Source: Chrysomallon squamiferum
Taxonomy: Eukaryota > Mollusca > Gastropoda > Neomphalida > Peltospiridae
DNA length: 62,000 bases
NCBI GenBank assembly: GCA_012295275.1
Contig: CM022671.1
Location: forward strand, 35,451,683 to 35,513,682
Direction of reading: 5' to 3'
In this document: positions 39,982 through 53,099 of the stretch, in pieces
Position numbering within the stretch: position 1 is the stretch's first letter
Layout: each line of letters opens with the position of its first letter
Notes under the pieces: generated by a model
The model's database searches: none
The model's input: the letters and a program-made list of their open reading frames with translations, nothing else
Told to the model about the DNA's origin: nothing
Translations under genes and position numbers: made by a program

Positions 39982-42900
39982 TTAAATTCCTTTCTCCTCA
40001 TCGATGAGGAAGTAAGAGTCTAGCAACTGTCGAGCTTCTTTCCGAATCTTCTCATTCGAGTGATACTCCAGACCCTCCAGTCTCGCCACACCATCGCTTG
40101 ACTCAAAATTAAACTTCGCCTACAACAACACAAACATCCTTTCAAATAAACAACACGCAACACAAACACGAAATAAATTAAATTTATTTTTCAATAATTA
40201 AATAATTTTACATTTGAATGGCATAAAAAGATGTTTCTTTTCTTTAAAACTTTTTAAAATATTAAATATTTTTAATGTAATTTAATGTGTGTGTCAACTT
40301 ATAGATACGATATAGTTTGGACTGATATTATGGTATATTCCAAAGAAGCAGATACAATGATATATTTTATGCAGTTAGATATATTCTGTATTGATAGATG
40401 TGATGATATATTCTAGACAGGTAGATATACTCACACTTTCTGTGAGTCTCAGAGCCATTTCACAGAAGGACAAAGCCAGGTGGATCATCTCAATGTCATG
40501 TGACTTGAGCATAGGAATAACATGTTGTATGGCTTTCTCTCCCACCAGCTTTGTACACACCTCACTGCCATGGCAACCCATGTTGCATAACAGATACGCT
40601 GCCTGGAGAATAATAATAATTTTAAAAAATAAAATAAAATAAAACATCTGAATAAAAGTTTATCTCTAATTATTTCTTAAACATTTTTGGTTTTAAATCA
40701 TTATAACACAGTAACAAAAATTGCAATACATTAATGTCCAAAAATAATAATAAAGTAAATATATATATATATTTTTTTAAATCATATTTGAATACATCAC
40801 TCATTTCTGAGCAGAAAAACAACAACAATAACAACAATTTTTTTATTTTTTTTATGCTGTTAACAGCTAAACAAAGGTAGGTTTTGATTATTTGTATGTA
40901 GATGGGTCTGGCAAAAGAAAACGTCTGAAATTTTCTCATATAAAAATTGCTAACTTGACAGATGTGAAGACACAACTGAATATTTTGATGAATGATTGTA
41001 TCTGTGTGTGCTGAACAGTATCAGTATGTCTGCTACTTTAAAATGAGAGGAAATATTTTTTATACAGATTCACCGAACTTGTAATACATAAGTAAAAGTG
41101 TACTAACCTCTGTTTTGATATCGTAGGCATCGTCAAGGTGTTTGATGATCATGGGCAGTAATGGTCCAAATGCGACAGAATTACACACACTAATTTCACC
41201 TGCAATAAAAATATTTTTTATTAAAATATCACACAGCCCTTTCAGTTGAATACAGTAACAGAAAATGGTACTTTTGGTGATGTGACATATATAAAAAACT
41301 AAATGTCAATGTTTAATACTTCCCAAGTCATTCTTGTGTTTTTTTACAACAATGGTTCCAAGAGTGTCATTTAAATTTTTTCCCCTTCTTATCCAGGGCT
41401 ATATTATTAGTTCATCTGACATTATCAAACCATGTCTTACAAGTAGATACTCTTCAAGTATATCCTCCCCATTTCCTTTCTCAGGAACCAAATGTATCCT
41501 GAAACTAACCACATTTCATCTACCAATCTAAGCTAATAATAAAACAAAACAATAATACAACAAGCTCATTTTTAATTAAATTTTTTTTTTTTTTTTTTTA
41601 AATGACATCATTTAACAGCAGTATTAAAGAAATCACAGAGAAACTGTGAATATTTCAAAAATGCTAGTAAGATTTGCTCAGTCTGTCAGGAATTTTTTTA
41701 CTTAAAGCCAAACCATCACCTGTCATATTGGACAACACCCAGAGTGTTTCCTTGATGATGTGTCGGTGGGAGGATTCGAGGAATTTCTCCAGTGTGTGGA
41801 GGAGAAAAGGATTTTCACACGCCTGTAGACTGTACTCATCAGGTCCACTGCAGATATTACCCAGAGATCTGAGCAGAGGTGTCATCACCTTTGAGAAATA
41901 ATTTGAATGTAGAAAATTATACCACAAAACAATCATCAGAAATTATCTCAAACAAAGTGCTCACAAGAAAGGATCAAAGATGAAGTTAGTGCTTGATATA
42001 TTTATTTCATTTTGTTTTTTTAAATAAAATATTAATAATAAAAAATGATTAATTTATTTTTTAGTATGAAAAAAATAAATATAATTTTTATTCACAGCTG
42101 AAAATATTTTTTAAAACATCATTTTTTTTACAAAATGTAATTACAAAGATAATTAATTCTTACTGCTGCTTGTATATTGCAATTACTGAAATATAGCTGT
42201 TTCAACATTTAAGATCAAGAAATGAATAAGAAACTACTAACTAATCATTTAGATAAACACAATGAAACTAAGGAGCAAATCAGGGTATATTTTAGGGGGT
42301 GGCTCATGAAAACTTTGAGATGAGGCTATCAGTGAAATAATTAAAACAATGGCAATGTGCAGATCTTTAGGATGGAAGACAGCAAAACTTTAGAACATGG
42401 TGATTTTTAATACATATATCAGGTATATATAAATATAAATATATATATAACATTAATATAAAGGGTTGTTAACCTGGGGATCTTCTGGTGGGTGGTTGGC
42501 AAACTTTGTCAGGATCTCAACAATGCGAGTAAGAACTCCATTCTTGACAAGTTCCTCTGTGTAAACTCCACTGAAATTACAAAACATCTGTGTAGTTCAG
42601 GAACTATTTCTATTATTACAATATTTTTAAAGATTATCCTTGCACGAACATTAAATTTCATCACAGAAAAAAAATGTGACAATTTAAGTAATTACTGTAA
42701 TAAATTAATTAATAATCAGTGTTACTAGTATTATAAATAAATGATAAAATGACTGTAGAATTCACAGCCTTCAACGTAAATAAGTATCAGTTTGTTGGAA
42801 AAATACATCTGGTTTTTAAATAAAATAGAATAAGATAAATTTTAAATTTTTTTAAAAATTAATAAAAGTAAAAGTGAACTGACCTTGCAGTGAGATAGGT

Positions 42901-44646
42901 CAAGAGCCAGGCTGTTTCAGCAACCAAATCAACTTTTTCCAAATTCACCTCCTTGATTTTCTTTGAAATAATTGGAATAACACCACATTTAACCATGTCT
43001 CTAAAACAAGGAAGAAAAAATCCAAATACCATTCTAAATAACAAAATTCCTAAAACAAGAAATATTGTGTGATCATCAAATATTAATAAAAATAAAAATG
43101 AAGATTTGGAAAATTGAGTACATCAAATAATAAATAAAATGGAGTCTAGCCACTATATAATGAAAATAAAGTACTATATAATATGTAAAAATAATATATT
43201 GGTTCTGTTTTATAATAAATAAATAAATAAATAAACAAAAGAAAAATATGAAAAGAAAATCAAACAAGAACTTGTTAAGCATAGTATATAGCTTTTTATA
43301 GTAATTTATTTCAGGCACACACTAACTTGCCTTCCAACTGATGCCAAGAGATACAAAATTATATTCTAAGTTAAGTCTCCGTTATACCAGCAGTGTACCT
43401 GGTAATATTCTGATACAAACTGCAGCTTGTATGGTACCAGTCTGAAAACAACTAGACATAAACTAGTAATAGTTGAAATGAATTGAGGATATCTGAATTT
43501 CACTGCAGACAAACAAGACAAAATATGAAGCAAACTACAGCCTACATAATGAATTGTAACGTGAACTAGATAATACTGTGAAGAAAGCTGCAGCCAGCTG
43601 GCAATATTCTGAAGAGAAATCCAGCCTGTTTGGTAATATTCTGAACAGAAATGCAGCCTACCTGGTAATATTCTGAAGAGAACTGCAGCCTATCTGGTAA
43701 TATTCTGAAGAGATCTGCAGCTTACCTGGCAATATTCTAAACAGAACTGCAGACTACCTGGTAATATTCTGAACAAAAATGCAGACTGCCTGGTAATATT
43801 CGAACAAAAATGCAGCCTACCTGGTAATATTCTGAACTGAAATGCAGCCTACCTGGTAATATTCTAAAGAAAACTGCAGACTACCTGGTAATATTCTGAA
43901 GATAATGATAGCCTACCTGGTAACATTTTGAAGAGAATGACAGCCTACCTGGTAATATTCTGAAGAGAACAACAGCCTACCTGGTAATATCTGTATTTTC
44001 TCTTGACATGTTGGACAGGGCAAATGCTGCATACTGGGCCACTTCTAGAGCGGATGACTAAAACAGTGGAATGTTAAGAGTTACTGAAAGTCAGTGTTCA
44101 TTCCACACAAAATATGTCATCCAAAGATTTTACACAGTCATTTAAATATGAGACAGAAGCAGACCAGTACACAGTAACTTTAAACATACAGGAATAATGT
44201 TTGAAAGCTTTCACATCAGTCAGTCTTATCACTTGAAATAATATATCCCTTTAATAATAATAATAATAATAACAATAATTATAGTAATAAGAGTAATATT
44301 AATAATAATAGTAGTAATAATAATAGTAATAATAATAGTAATAATTCTATTAGGAAAATTTGTATTATCCCTTAAACAGTAATTAATAACAATAATAATA
44401 ATTTCTATTAAGAAAGTTTGTAAAATCACAAAATCAGACATTGGAGTAAAAATAATTTTAATATACAATTTCCTCAACATATATCTTAAATAATATTTAT
44501 ATATGGATGTTCCAAAAGAGTTCAACATGTAACACAAATTGTTGACTTTAAAATGCTACAATTATGTTACGTATTGTCATCCTTCACAGGTTAAGGTCAT
44601 ATATATATCTTAAATATTTTTTATATTCTTTCAAATGATGACAAAA

Positions 44647-44687
<41 letters not shown>

Positions 44688-47600
44688 ATAATAATAATAA
44701 TAATAATACTTAATTTATATTTATAAACATAATAAATAATAAATTAATCTTTGAAAATCAGACATTAGCACAACAATTAAACATTGAGGTTTTTGTTTAT
44801 GTCTTTAATAAGAACCAAATTAACATTAATTTAAAAATTTATTGATACAAATAGTACGAAAGTTTTCAGAATTTGTTTTCAACTGGATAATAACGACTTT
44901 CAAACTATATTAACAAACTGTTTTAAAATTACCTCAAGCAGTTTGACAAGTAAGGGGATACAACCCTGAGAGTGAAGAATATCTCGACATTCCTGACTAT
45001 CTCCAGCCAGGTTCCCAATAGCATACGCACACTGATCCTAGAAATCACAATTATTTCAAAACTTTGGGGTTTTTTAACTTTGGAAAACATACATAAATTT
45101 TATATCACATTATACATTAAATTGTTTATTAAAGAGCCATGGAAAAACAGATTGAAAAAAATGAGAACAACAATACTTTTATAAATCTGCTTTTTTTCTT
45201 CTTCAAAATTTACAAATTACCTGATCCTGAAAGTTATAATATTTAAATTTTTTAATTACTTCTGTTTACTGAAAACAGATATAAATTTTATATATTATAT
45301 ATTTAACTGTTTGTACTGTAATTAAAACTGTAGTAAAAAAACATATTTATGAAAAATAATATTAATAATACTTGGAAAATTCAAAAATAACATACACAAA
45401 AAATATTTATAAATTACATAGAACCTAAAAGTTATAATATTTCAAAATTTTAAATTTAATACTGATTTTATAACACATTATAGAGTCAATCTTGTTGTTA
45501 AATAAATCCATCAAATAAATAAAATAAAATAATATAGCTTAGAATATAATTTTTAACTTTCATTTTCAACATTAATGCTTTATCTAATCTATCTTGAAGG
45601 AAACTTATTATGAGAAATAACATTTCAAAAACATCAGTAATCTGCTAAAAGATTCAAAAATCAAAAATTTTACAAATCTAGCAATCCTGAAGATTTTTAG
45701 CTTTTACGTATATTTCTTGTTATGTTACCTTGAGAATGTGGCTGCCACTGTCCAAGTAGGTGGTGAGGTAAGGTGCTGCGGCCTTCACAACAACCATGGC
45801 GTGGTCGTGAGTACCAGCAGACATGTTTGTGAGACACCATGTTGCTGCTAACTGCAGATCTGTATCTTTTCCCGTCAGATGTCCGATTAAACTGGGCAGT
45901 GCATTGTCAACACTGAAATGCGTAAAACAAACTATCTGATCAAACTGTGTTACTGTAAAACTATAAACACATATTTACTCTTTCAGAATGTATCTTTAGT
46001 TATGAAAGGAAACGATTTGTTGTGTTTATGTAAATTTATTATAATTTCTCAGAACAAAATGTGTCACTGTGAAGTGTTTTTTTTTTTTTTAACAACATCG
46101 TAAAGCACATTTTACTTGTTTATTATAAAACAAAAAGATTAAAAATGTAATTACTAATATGTGCATTTAATAAGGCAATATCTTATATTATTACAAAATG
46201 TAATTACTAACATGTTTTTAATAAAAGGTTAAGACATATTACAAAGTAATAAATAATATAATATAAACTTACCTTAAAAAGGTGTCTATGTGTATTGAAC
46301 CATGTGCAAAAGCTCGTCTAAGTAATCGCAGATGTTCCAGGCAGTCCTTGCCTTTTTTCTGTATGGCTTTTGCTGCATTCTCTATCTATTAAAAAAAATA
46401 ATAATAAAAAAATTAAATAAAAATTTAGAATTAAAGTACAGAATTCTTAATTAAAAACATTAACTAAATCAGTCAGTAAATGTGTTATATAAAATGACAA
46501 TGAATGTAATAAGGTGTCTAGCAATGTAAATAAGTTTATCAAAGTCTTGTTCCTCAATGTGACCAAGTTTTTTGTTTCTGGTTAAAGAATAGAGAAAAAA
46601 ATGAGAGTGACTGTTGTCAAATCAAGTAATATCAGTTGCAGTTCTAGCCTTGTTCGCATTGACGGAAAAAAATAAAAAGAAGCAAACTCACATTAAATCA
46701 TCAAACCTACAACCAAAGAAAGCTTTGTGACTTGGATACAGCATTCTGATAGAAATAGGAATGTCGTAATTTATGTAACTTCATTATGTTTTTGTATTTT
46801 ATGCAGATAATTAATAAAAAAGTGTGAAAATCTGCATCTGTCAAGTTATACAAGTTCTATTCAAATTTCTGTGTAAGAACATAATTACTTGTTCTTTTGT
46901 AAACTCCTCATCAGCTTCATCTTCACAAACACTGTGTCGAAACCGCTTAGACCTCACCACTCGTTCACGCTTTTCTTTACGAATTTCTGAAATAAAATTT
47001 AAAAAAACTGAATTACTATAGATCAAATGCCCATCCATTTGTTATTAACATATAACCCTCAAAAAAAAAAAAAAAAAAAATAATAATAATAATAAATATA
47101 TATATATAATAAAAATAATAAATAATTAAAAAAAATATTCAAATAAAATGTTTTTTTGTTGTTTTTTTTCTTAAAATTGCTATAAATAAATAACTAAATA
47201 ACTAAATAATTTGAGCTGCAGTAAGATATTTTTTTACACTAAATTACAGATTAGGATAATGATTGATTAAAAAGATCAGGTTATTCAGCAGTTGATAACC
47301 ATGATCGTGGGCATCGTGTTAAAATGAAACATTTCCCACTCTTAATAATAATATCAATATCATACCGAATCCGATTCAGTAAACAAATCAGTTACTCGTG
47401 TACTAAGTCACTTAAATCATATTCAGATACTGTCATACTTTTAAACCAAATTACGTAATCAAAGATAAATGTACAAATTAGATTAGTGTTGACTAATATA
47501 TATCTACAATTATCACTTTAAAATATGAAACCGGTACACATCTAAAGCATGTTTAGTAACAGTCCAAGAACATCAACCGATCAGAATCAAGATTCAAGCC

Positions 47601-47772
47601 ATTATGATTATCAAGATGGTACACTGAGCTTTTATATTTTGCAATATATGACAGGATCAAGGTAAAACGAAATAAGAATTGCAGACACTATACCATTATT
47701 TTTATAGCGCCTTCTGTTACGAAGACTTTCAACACTTTCAGCCGCATGTTTATATTGCGTATTGCGATCCAT
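39982..47772 (-). CDS. TMCO6: TMCO6-like armadillo protein (importin-alpha-9 type), 12 exons
   Basis: Exons in transcript order: 47772-47694, 46986-46889, 46385-46273, 45912-45729, 45037-44933, 44057-43981, 43000-42884, 42570-42474, 41888-41720, 41199-41108, 40602-40435, 40119-39982. All phases fit, giving 478 residues, close to the usual length of TMCO6. An Arg/Lys-rich N-terminus (LRNRRRYKNNEIRKEKRERV) resembles an importin-beta-binding segment. Armadillo repeats follow: ATWCLTNMSAG, CAYAIGNLAGD, AAFALSNMSREN, TAWLLTYLTAS, RSLGNICSG, TLWVLSNMTG, AAYLLCNMG. The C-terminus (GVARLEGLEYHSNEKIRKEA) matches the end of importin-alpha-type proteins. Features such as APYLTTYLDSGS and YDIKTEAAYLLCNM point to the TMCO6/plant importin-alpha-9 clade and away from classical importin alpha. 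It may carry cargo to the nucleus; that role is inferred from the family. Confidence 0.85.
43586..43980 (-). repeat. Intronic 32-bp array copying a splice donor
   Basis: Read on the minus strand, the intron after the exon ending at 43981 consists of about 12 units of TTCTCTTCAG-AATATTACCAG-GTAGGCTG, 31-33 bases each. The real exon ends GATATTACCAG|GTAGGCTG, so each unit repeats the exon end and donor, here preceded by a pyrimidine tract and AG. About eight units keep an intact CCAG|GT; others have GC, AT or lost sites. A stray copy lies near 43390-43410. Confidence 0.9.
44230..44710. repeat. AAT-rich tract and CTA/ATA microsatellite in TMCO6-like intron
   Basis: AAT and AGT trinucleotides fill 44252-44360. 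CTA units (44647-44687) pass into ATA units up to 44708. Confidence 0.85.
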
Positions 47773-48138
47773 TTTGTTTATTAATTTTATTTTTTCACCC
47801 ACAAATCGGAAGCACTTCTCCGACGATTCCCCGGAAAGAACCGAACTGCTTGTGATCACAAAAAGGATGAATGTGATTAAGATTTCGTAAAATAATTTTT
47901 AAAGATAAAACGACTGTTCATTCCTATCAGAAATCTAATGAACAGATAACAATTGATTAGTGCTAAACCTTTTAATTTATTGGTATTTATATTTTCGTTA
48001 TAAATTATTATTTTCGCCTTTTTCTGGTATTTAGCAAAAGTGAATGGTTGGTCAAAAACGCGGAAACTATGATGATCTCTCTCTCTCCTTTGCGTGTTTG
48101 TGTTTGTGTGTGTATGTGTGTGTGTGTGTGTGTGTGTG

Positions 48139-48175
<37 letters not shown>

Positions 48176-48953
48176 ATTTTTAAACATTGAAAATAATTTG
48201 AAATAAAAATTATTAGTGTATGTGTATGTATCTATATTATATATATTTTTCGTTTGTATGATTTTTATTCAAAATCTGTGCTAAAAAGTATACCTCTCCA
48301 CAAATTAATTTAATAGTAGTAGTAGTCGTCGTCGTAGTAGTAATAGTCGTGGTAGCAATAGTAGAAGTAATAGTAGTAGTAATGGTGGCTGGTGGTGGTA
48401 TTATTACTAGTGATAATAAAATCTTCTTCCTGTTACCAGTAATGACTAAACGCAACACATAAATCAATAAACTTCTCAATCGAGATGTTCATTTCAAACC
48501 AAGAGGTTAGTTCCACTGTCTGTAAATATGGACCACTGAAAAATGGTACTTATTGAACATAATTGTATTGATTGAATTCTACTTTCAGTTTCTTGTTTTC
48601 TTTGTTTTTATTGTTGTCCTTCTTCTTCTTCTTCTTTAACACATAAAATCACATAAACACGAACATAATTATGATATATATATACTTACGCATACTACGC
48701 ACATTATGCACACGTACACACACATACTCAGACATACACATATACGTAATTACACGCACGCGTATGTGTGTGTGTGTGTGTGTTTAAAGCTGCAAATTAC
48801 TTTTGTAAACAAATAATCTATACGGCTAACTTTTGTGTTCCAGACTTATTTCTAACAATAACGGACATCTGTGGCCTAGCTGTCAATAAAGTACGGTATC
48901 AGGTAACACCAGCCCGTATTTGAAAATAGTTTTATTCGCTCAGAATTTCCAAA
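47773..48953. other. Divergent intergenic region between TMCO6-like and DUF3472 genes
   Basis: The two genes are transcribed away from each other from this 1.2-kb stretch, so it should hold both promoters. It contains a GT microsatellite (48101-48173), a TAG/TCG trinucleotide patch (48312-48385), a CTT patch, and CA/TA repeats (48690-48782). The reading frame of the TMCO6-like gene is open upstream of its ATG to another ATG at 47859, so a 29-residue N-terminal extension is possible. Confidence 0.5.
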
Positions 48954-49940
48954 ATGTCGGGCAACAGAGCGCCCTCCTGCTGTCTGTGGTACAAGGACAA
49001 CATGGAAGGAGATATTCTGGTGAACGAAGTTTATGTTCCAGCAACGGGGGCAGCCAAGTATACCTACTACTGTTGTCTTCAGTGGAACATCGGCCACGAC
49101 GGTGGTGGGTACTGTGGAATTCAAGATCATCCCAATGGTAAATGCTACATTTTCTCACTGTGGGATCCAGTAACAAACAATGAAGCCATTGTTCCCGTGT
49201 TCAAGGGACCTGGGACGTTTACGGAGCGGTTCGGGGGCGAAGGAACGGGACTCAAGTCCATGAATTTCGAACTGGGATGGAAAACGGACAGGTGGTACAC
49301 TATAGTAGTACGGAGGTGGGACGTGGATGGGAACTCTACGTATTTTGGCTGTTGGATTGAAGACCAAGAAGAACAGAAATGGACCCACATGATAACGATG
49401 AAGTACCCGGTACCAGGTGTCACATTCAGACCATCCACGGCTTGTTTCCTGGAAGACTGGTACGGAAACGGTAAATCACTGAGGCACGTCATGTTCCGTA
49501 ACGGATTTAAACGATCGGTTGATAAGAGGTGGTGTCATTTTTCATCCGCTTGGTTTTACGTAAATAAAGAAGACGCGTGTAAGAATTACAACGAAAACTA
49601 CGACGCCGGTTGCCTCCAGGATTCTTCGTTTTTCATGCAAAGCGGAAGCAATTTGATACCTAGTGAAGACATCAAAAAGTGTGTGAATCTGAGTCGGAAA
49701 GAAGTCGAACAACCCAATCGACCTGAGATAGATTTCGAAATTACAAAAGCTACCAGAGAAAAGGTTGAATGGCAGATTGCTCCATCATCTGCTCCACAAT
49801 TTCATTTTTCCGTCACGGGACCAAGCGGAATAGATTCGGAATCGCGAGAATGTGTTTTATGGTCGCCTGAAACGAAAATCTGTGTAACCCTGGAGGACAT
49901 ACTTGGCAGATCTGCAACAAAATCTACACTTATCTCATAA
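48954..49940 (+). CDS. DUF3472 protein, single uninterrupted exon
   Basis: The 328-residue protein matches the DUF3472 pattern: YYCCLQWN...GGGYCGIQ, IFSLWDP, RFGGEGTG, GWKTDRWYTIVVRRWDVDGN, KWTHMITMKYP, and FLEDWYGNGKSLRHVMFRNG (roughly residues 35-190). A C-terminal part follows with EIDFEITKATREKVEWQIAP, then PSGIDSESRECVLWSP, that I do not recognise. No signal peptide is visible. The function of the family is unknown to me. The frame has no intron, in contrast to most neighbours, and its G+C content is clearly above that of the surrounding DNA. The ATG context is AAAATGT. An AATAAA at 50441-50446 followed by GT-rich sequence gives a plausible 3' end. Confidence 0.85.
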   Translation: MSGNRAPSCCLWYKDNMEGDILVNEVYVPATGAAKYTYYCCLQWNIGHDGGGYCGIQDHPNGKCYIFSLWDPVTNNEAIVPVFKGPGTFTERFGGEGTGLKSMNFELGWKTDRWYTIVVRRWDVDGNSTYFGCWIEDQEEQKWTHMITMKYPVPGVTFRPSTACFLEDWYGNGKSLRHVMFRNGFKRSVDKRWCHFSSAWFYVNKEDACKNYNENYDAGCLQDSSFFMQSGSNLIPSEDIKKCVNLSRKEVEQPNRPEIDFEITKATREKVEWQIAPSSAPQFHFSVTGPSGIDSESRECVLWSPETKICVTLEDILGRSATKSTLIS

Positions 49941-50682
49941 ACACCGACTTTCTGTGACGTAAACGTTCAGCACCTACAGCACATACAGACATTTGCTGAG
50001 TAGGTTCCCACTTACATCACACAGTGAAGAACGTTATTTTATATATTTTTGGCCACCTACAGTCCCAGAATTGTATGTATTATTTCCTACATCGTAAAGT
50101 AGTATATTTTGACATTTACTGTTACATCTGTATGAATAACAGTATCTTTTACGACGTATATTTGTGTACGTGTGTCATAAACCGTTGTTTCTACGATATT
50201 GTATACTGTGTGTTCTCTTTGACAGTTTTATTTGTAAGCTCAGCTACTATTTTGTATATAACCGTATTGTCTAATGTATATTCTCTTTACGTCATCCTAG
50301 CTATAAATGCATAGATCAAGCACTGGATTAAAAACTGAACGCAGTGTACTGAACATTTCAGATAATAATAATTAGCAGAAATACAGTAGCTACGTATCAT
50401 TGGTAAACAAATTTAATATACGATAACAATTTAACGTGAAAATAAAAATTTTAAATGATGTGTTTAAAGTTTTATTTTATTTTCTAAAGAAATGGTATTT
50501 TTAATATTAAATGATATTAAATTTAAGACGATGATGATGAAAAACGAAATAAAGAAACAAACAGTAGACAAATGTCCAATCCGCTTCCCGAAACTGATAA
50601 AAGAAGACAAAAGCTACTTAAATATTACATTTAATATACATTTATTTCTTTAAAGACATGATCATAACTGGTTTGTTATCGA
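49941..50682 (+). other. 3' UTR of the DUF3472 gene and convergent gap
   Basis: About 500 bases of complex sequence lead to the AATAAA at 50441-50446. The remaining ~240 bases hold a TTTATT at 50641-50646, which is an AATAAA on the minus strand serving the EF-hand gene. Confidence 0.6.
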
Positions 50683-51712
50683 TTATATTGGCAACTCTTT
50701 TGACTTCATCTACAAAATAAATAAATAAATAAATAAATAATAATGATATAATTTAGTTCATGCTAATAATGTAATTATGATGATACTGAATTATTTATTT
50801 ATTTATTTATTTACATATGTATTATGTATGTATGAATGTATGTATGTATGTATGTATGTATGTATGTATGTATGTATGTATGTATGTGTATATACGTATG
50901 TATGTATGAATTTACTTAATGCTATATCGTTGTTATCGTTAACCCAGTGAAAGGCAACATGTTGGAACAATAAATAATTCATGAGATAAACGTTGTATAA
51001 AGCCCGTGATGAAGTAAATGATTTTAAATAGATCTAAAATTGCTTATCTTCAGTTACTCAACACACTAAACGACCTACCTGTCCAAGAAAAATCAGGAAC
51101 TCTGAGAGATCATTAAAACCATCGCCTGAAAAGGAGCATAGAATTAAAGAGAATTTGTGACTCTTTATTTTCTGTTGCGTACTTCAAGTGAGTGTTGTGT
51201 TATTATCGGCACTACTTCTTTTCTAATAATAAAGTATAACAATAATAAAACAACTTAGTGATAACGGCCAAATATTAGTTATATTTTTGTATTTGTGCAA
51301 AAGAATATTATACTACTACTGCTGCTACTGCTAATACTAATAACAATAATGTAATATTTTAATACCATTGATATCCATTCCAGATGTGATTTGTTCCATA
51401 TCACGTAGTGTCGATAGGCCGTCGCCATCAACGTCGACAGCAAAAGCCTCGTACCATGAAAAAGAATGGCGTATCTCATCACGTGACAAGACACCATCCC
51501 CTGCAACATGAAATGTTTTAGATGTTTATGTGTGTATGAATATATGTATATATGTCTTTTATAGTTTTGTATGAGTGCATATTTGCTTGGAAGTGTATAT
51601 GTATGTTGTATATTTATGTGTATATGTGTGTGTTTGTGTGTGTATATGTGTAAATGGGTTTTATAATTTTCTGAAATAAATCTATTTATATTATTAAAAA
51701 TTAAATATAAAA

Positions 51713-51759
<47 letters not shown>

Positions 51760-52274
51760 AGAGCGTGTTAGGAAATTTAAAATAATTTTTCTCGCTACAT
51801 GTACCGTTGACATCAGCTTCTATCCAAGCCAACCCGTGTTCGTATTGGTCGACAACGTCGTCGTTGTTGATGTCTAGACGATTGAATAAGTGACTGATGT
51901 AGAGAAATGTGTCTTCTTGGAGAAACCTGAAATTTTTTTTTTTTTTTAATGACATGAGGTTTTTATACATTATTATCTTAACTTTATGAGCAACTATCAC
52001 TGGAAATGAAATGTGAATGTATCTGTTTGTGTGTGTGTGTGTGTGTGTTTGACAAATGTTAGCATGCAACACTTTTTTTTAGCATATTTTAATGTTTACG
52101 AACTATTTCTTCAGTGTATACAGCAAAAACTTACACTTTCAATTCATCTGCCTTGATCCTAATAAAAGATTCTTCATCACTGTTATCAGATGCTAAAAGC
52201 AAAAAAAAAATTATTGTTATTAAAGGCATCATTAAAATTTGGCATTTTATGCTTTTCTTTAAACAGTATTCTGC

Positions 52275-52316
<42 letters not shown>

Positions 52317-52419
52317 GTATCAGAGAATTTTACTTTAATGAGGAACAGCACACAATGAAATGTTAACATAATAACAATGCCATGCATGTATTATGAAATT
52401 AGGCTGGATAAAAGTTATT

Positions 52420-52462
<43 letters not shown>

Positions 52463-53011
52463 TAATAACAATTAAAACGGTGTGGTAATCTTTATATTAA
52501 ACATTTATTCAAAGAACGGACTAGATAATACTATGCTAAAACCGTTACGTTCCCATGAAAAGTGTTTAGTATATTATTTCATTGTCGGCAGTAATTCAGC
52601 GGACACCCAAAGCATTGGTCGCTCTATCTGATTTTATTCAGTGCGGAGGAATATTTCCAGTTCGTAGAAAAATGTCGGCAGGACTTAAATTGTACCGTGA
52701 GAATTCCCAGTCAGTAATAATGTGGATCTTATTTGATTCTTGGCCGATTTGTATCAACTGGAACATACTTGTCCAGCACGTTTCGGCTTTCGCTATTTTT
52801 CAGCCAATCAAAACGCACAAAAATCATTTTTTCTTTTTTTTTCTTTTTGTCGTCTCTTGACACTAATTTGTGACTGGGATTATCTCCACAAGAAATAAAC
52901 ATTTTCATTTCGTTTTGTTTCAAACAATAAATTATATGGAAAATTTAAAATAATAAAGCAAATAAATAAATAAATAAATATGTAAGTATGAGGTAGTAGA
53001 TAGAAAGACAC

Positions 53012-53099
<88 letters not shown>

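Noticed and set aside
39982-47772. Classical importin alpha (KPNA)
   Set aside because: The N-terminus and the first repeats fit TMCO6/importin-alpha-9 better, and several groove Trp residues are replaced; kept as the family but not the subtype.
49145-49492. Minus-strand ORFs over the DUF3472 gene
   Set aside because: They are antisense shadows of a recognised coding sequence with higher G+C.
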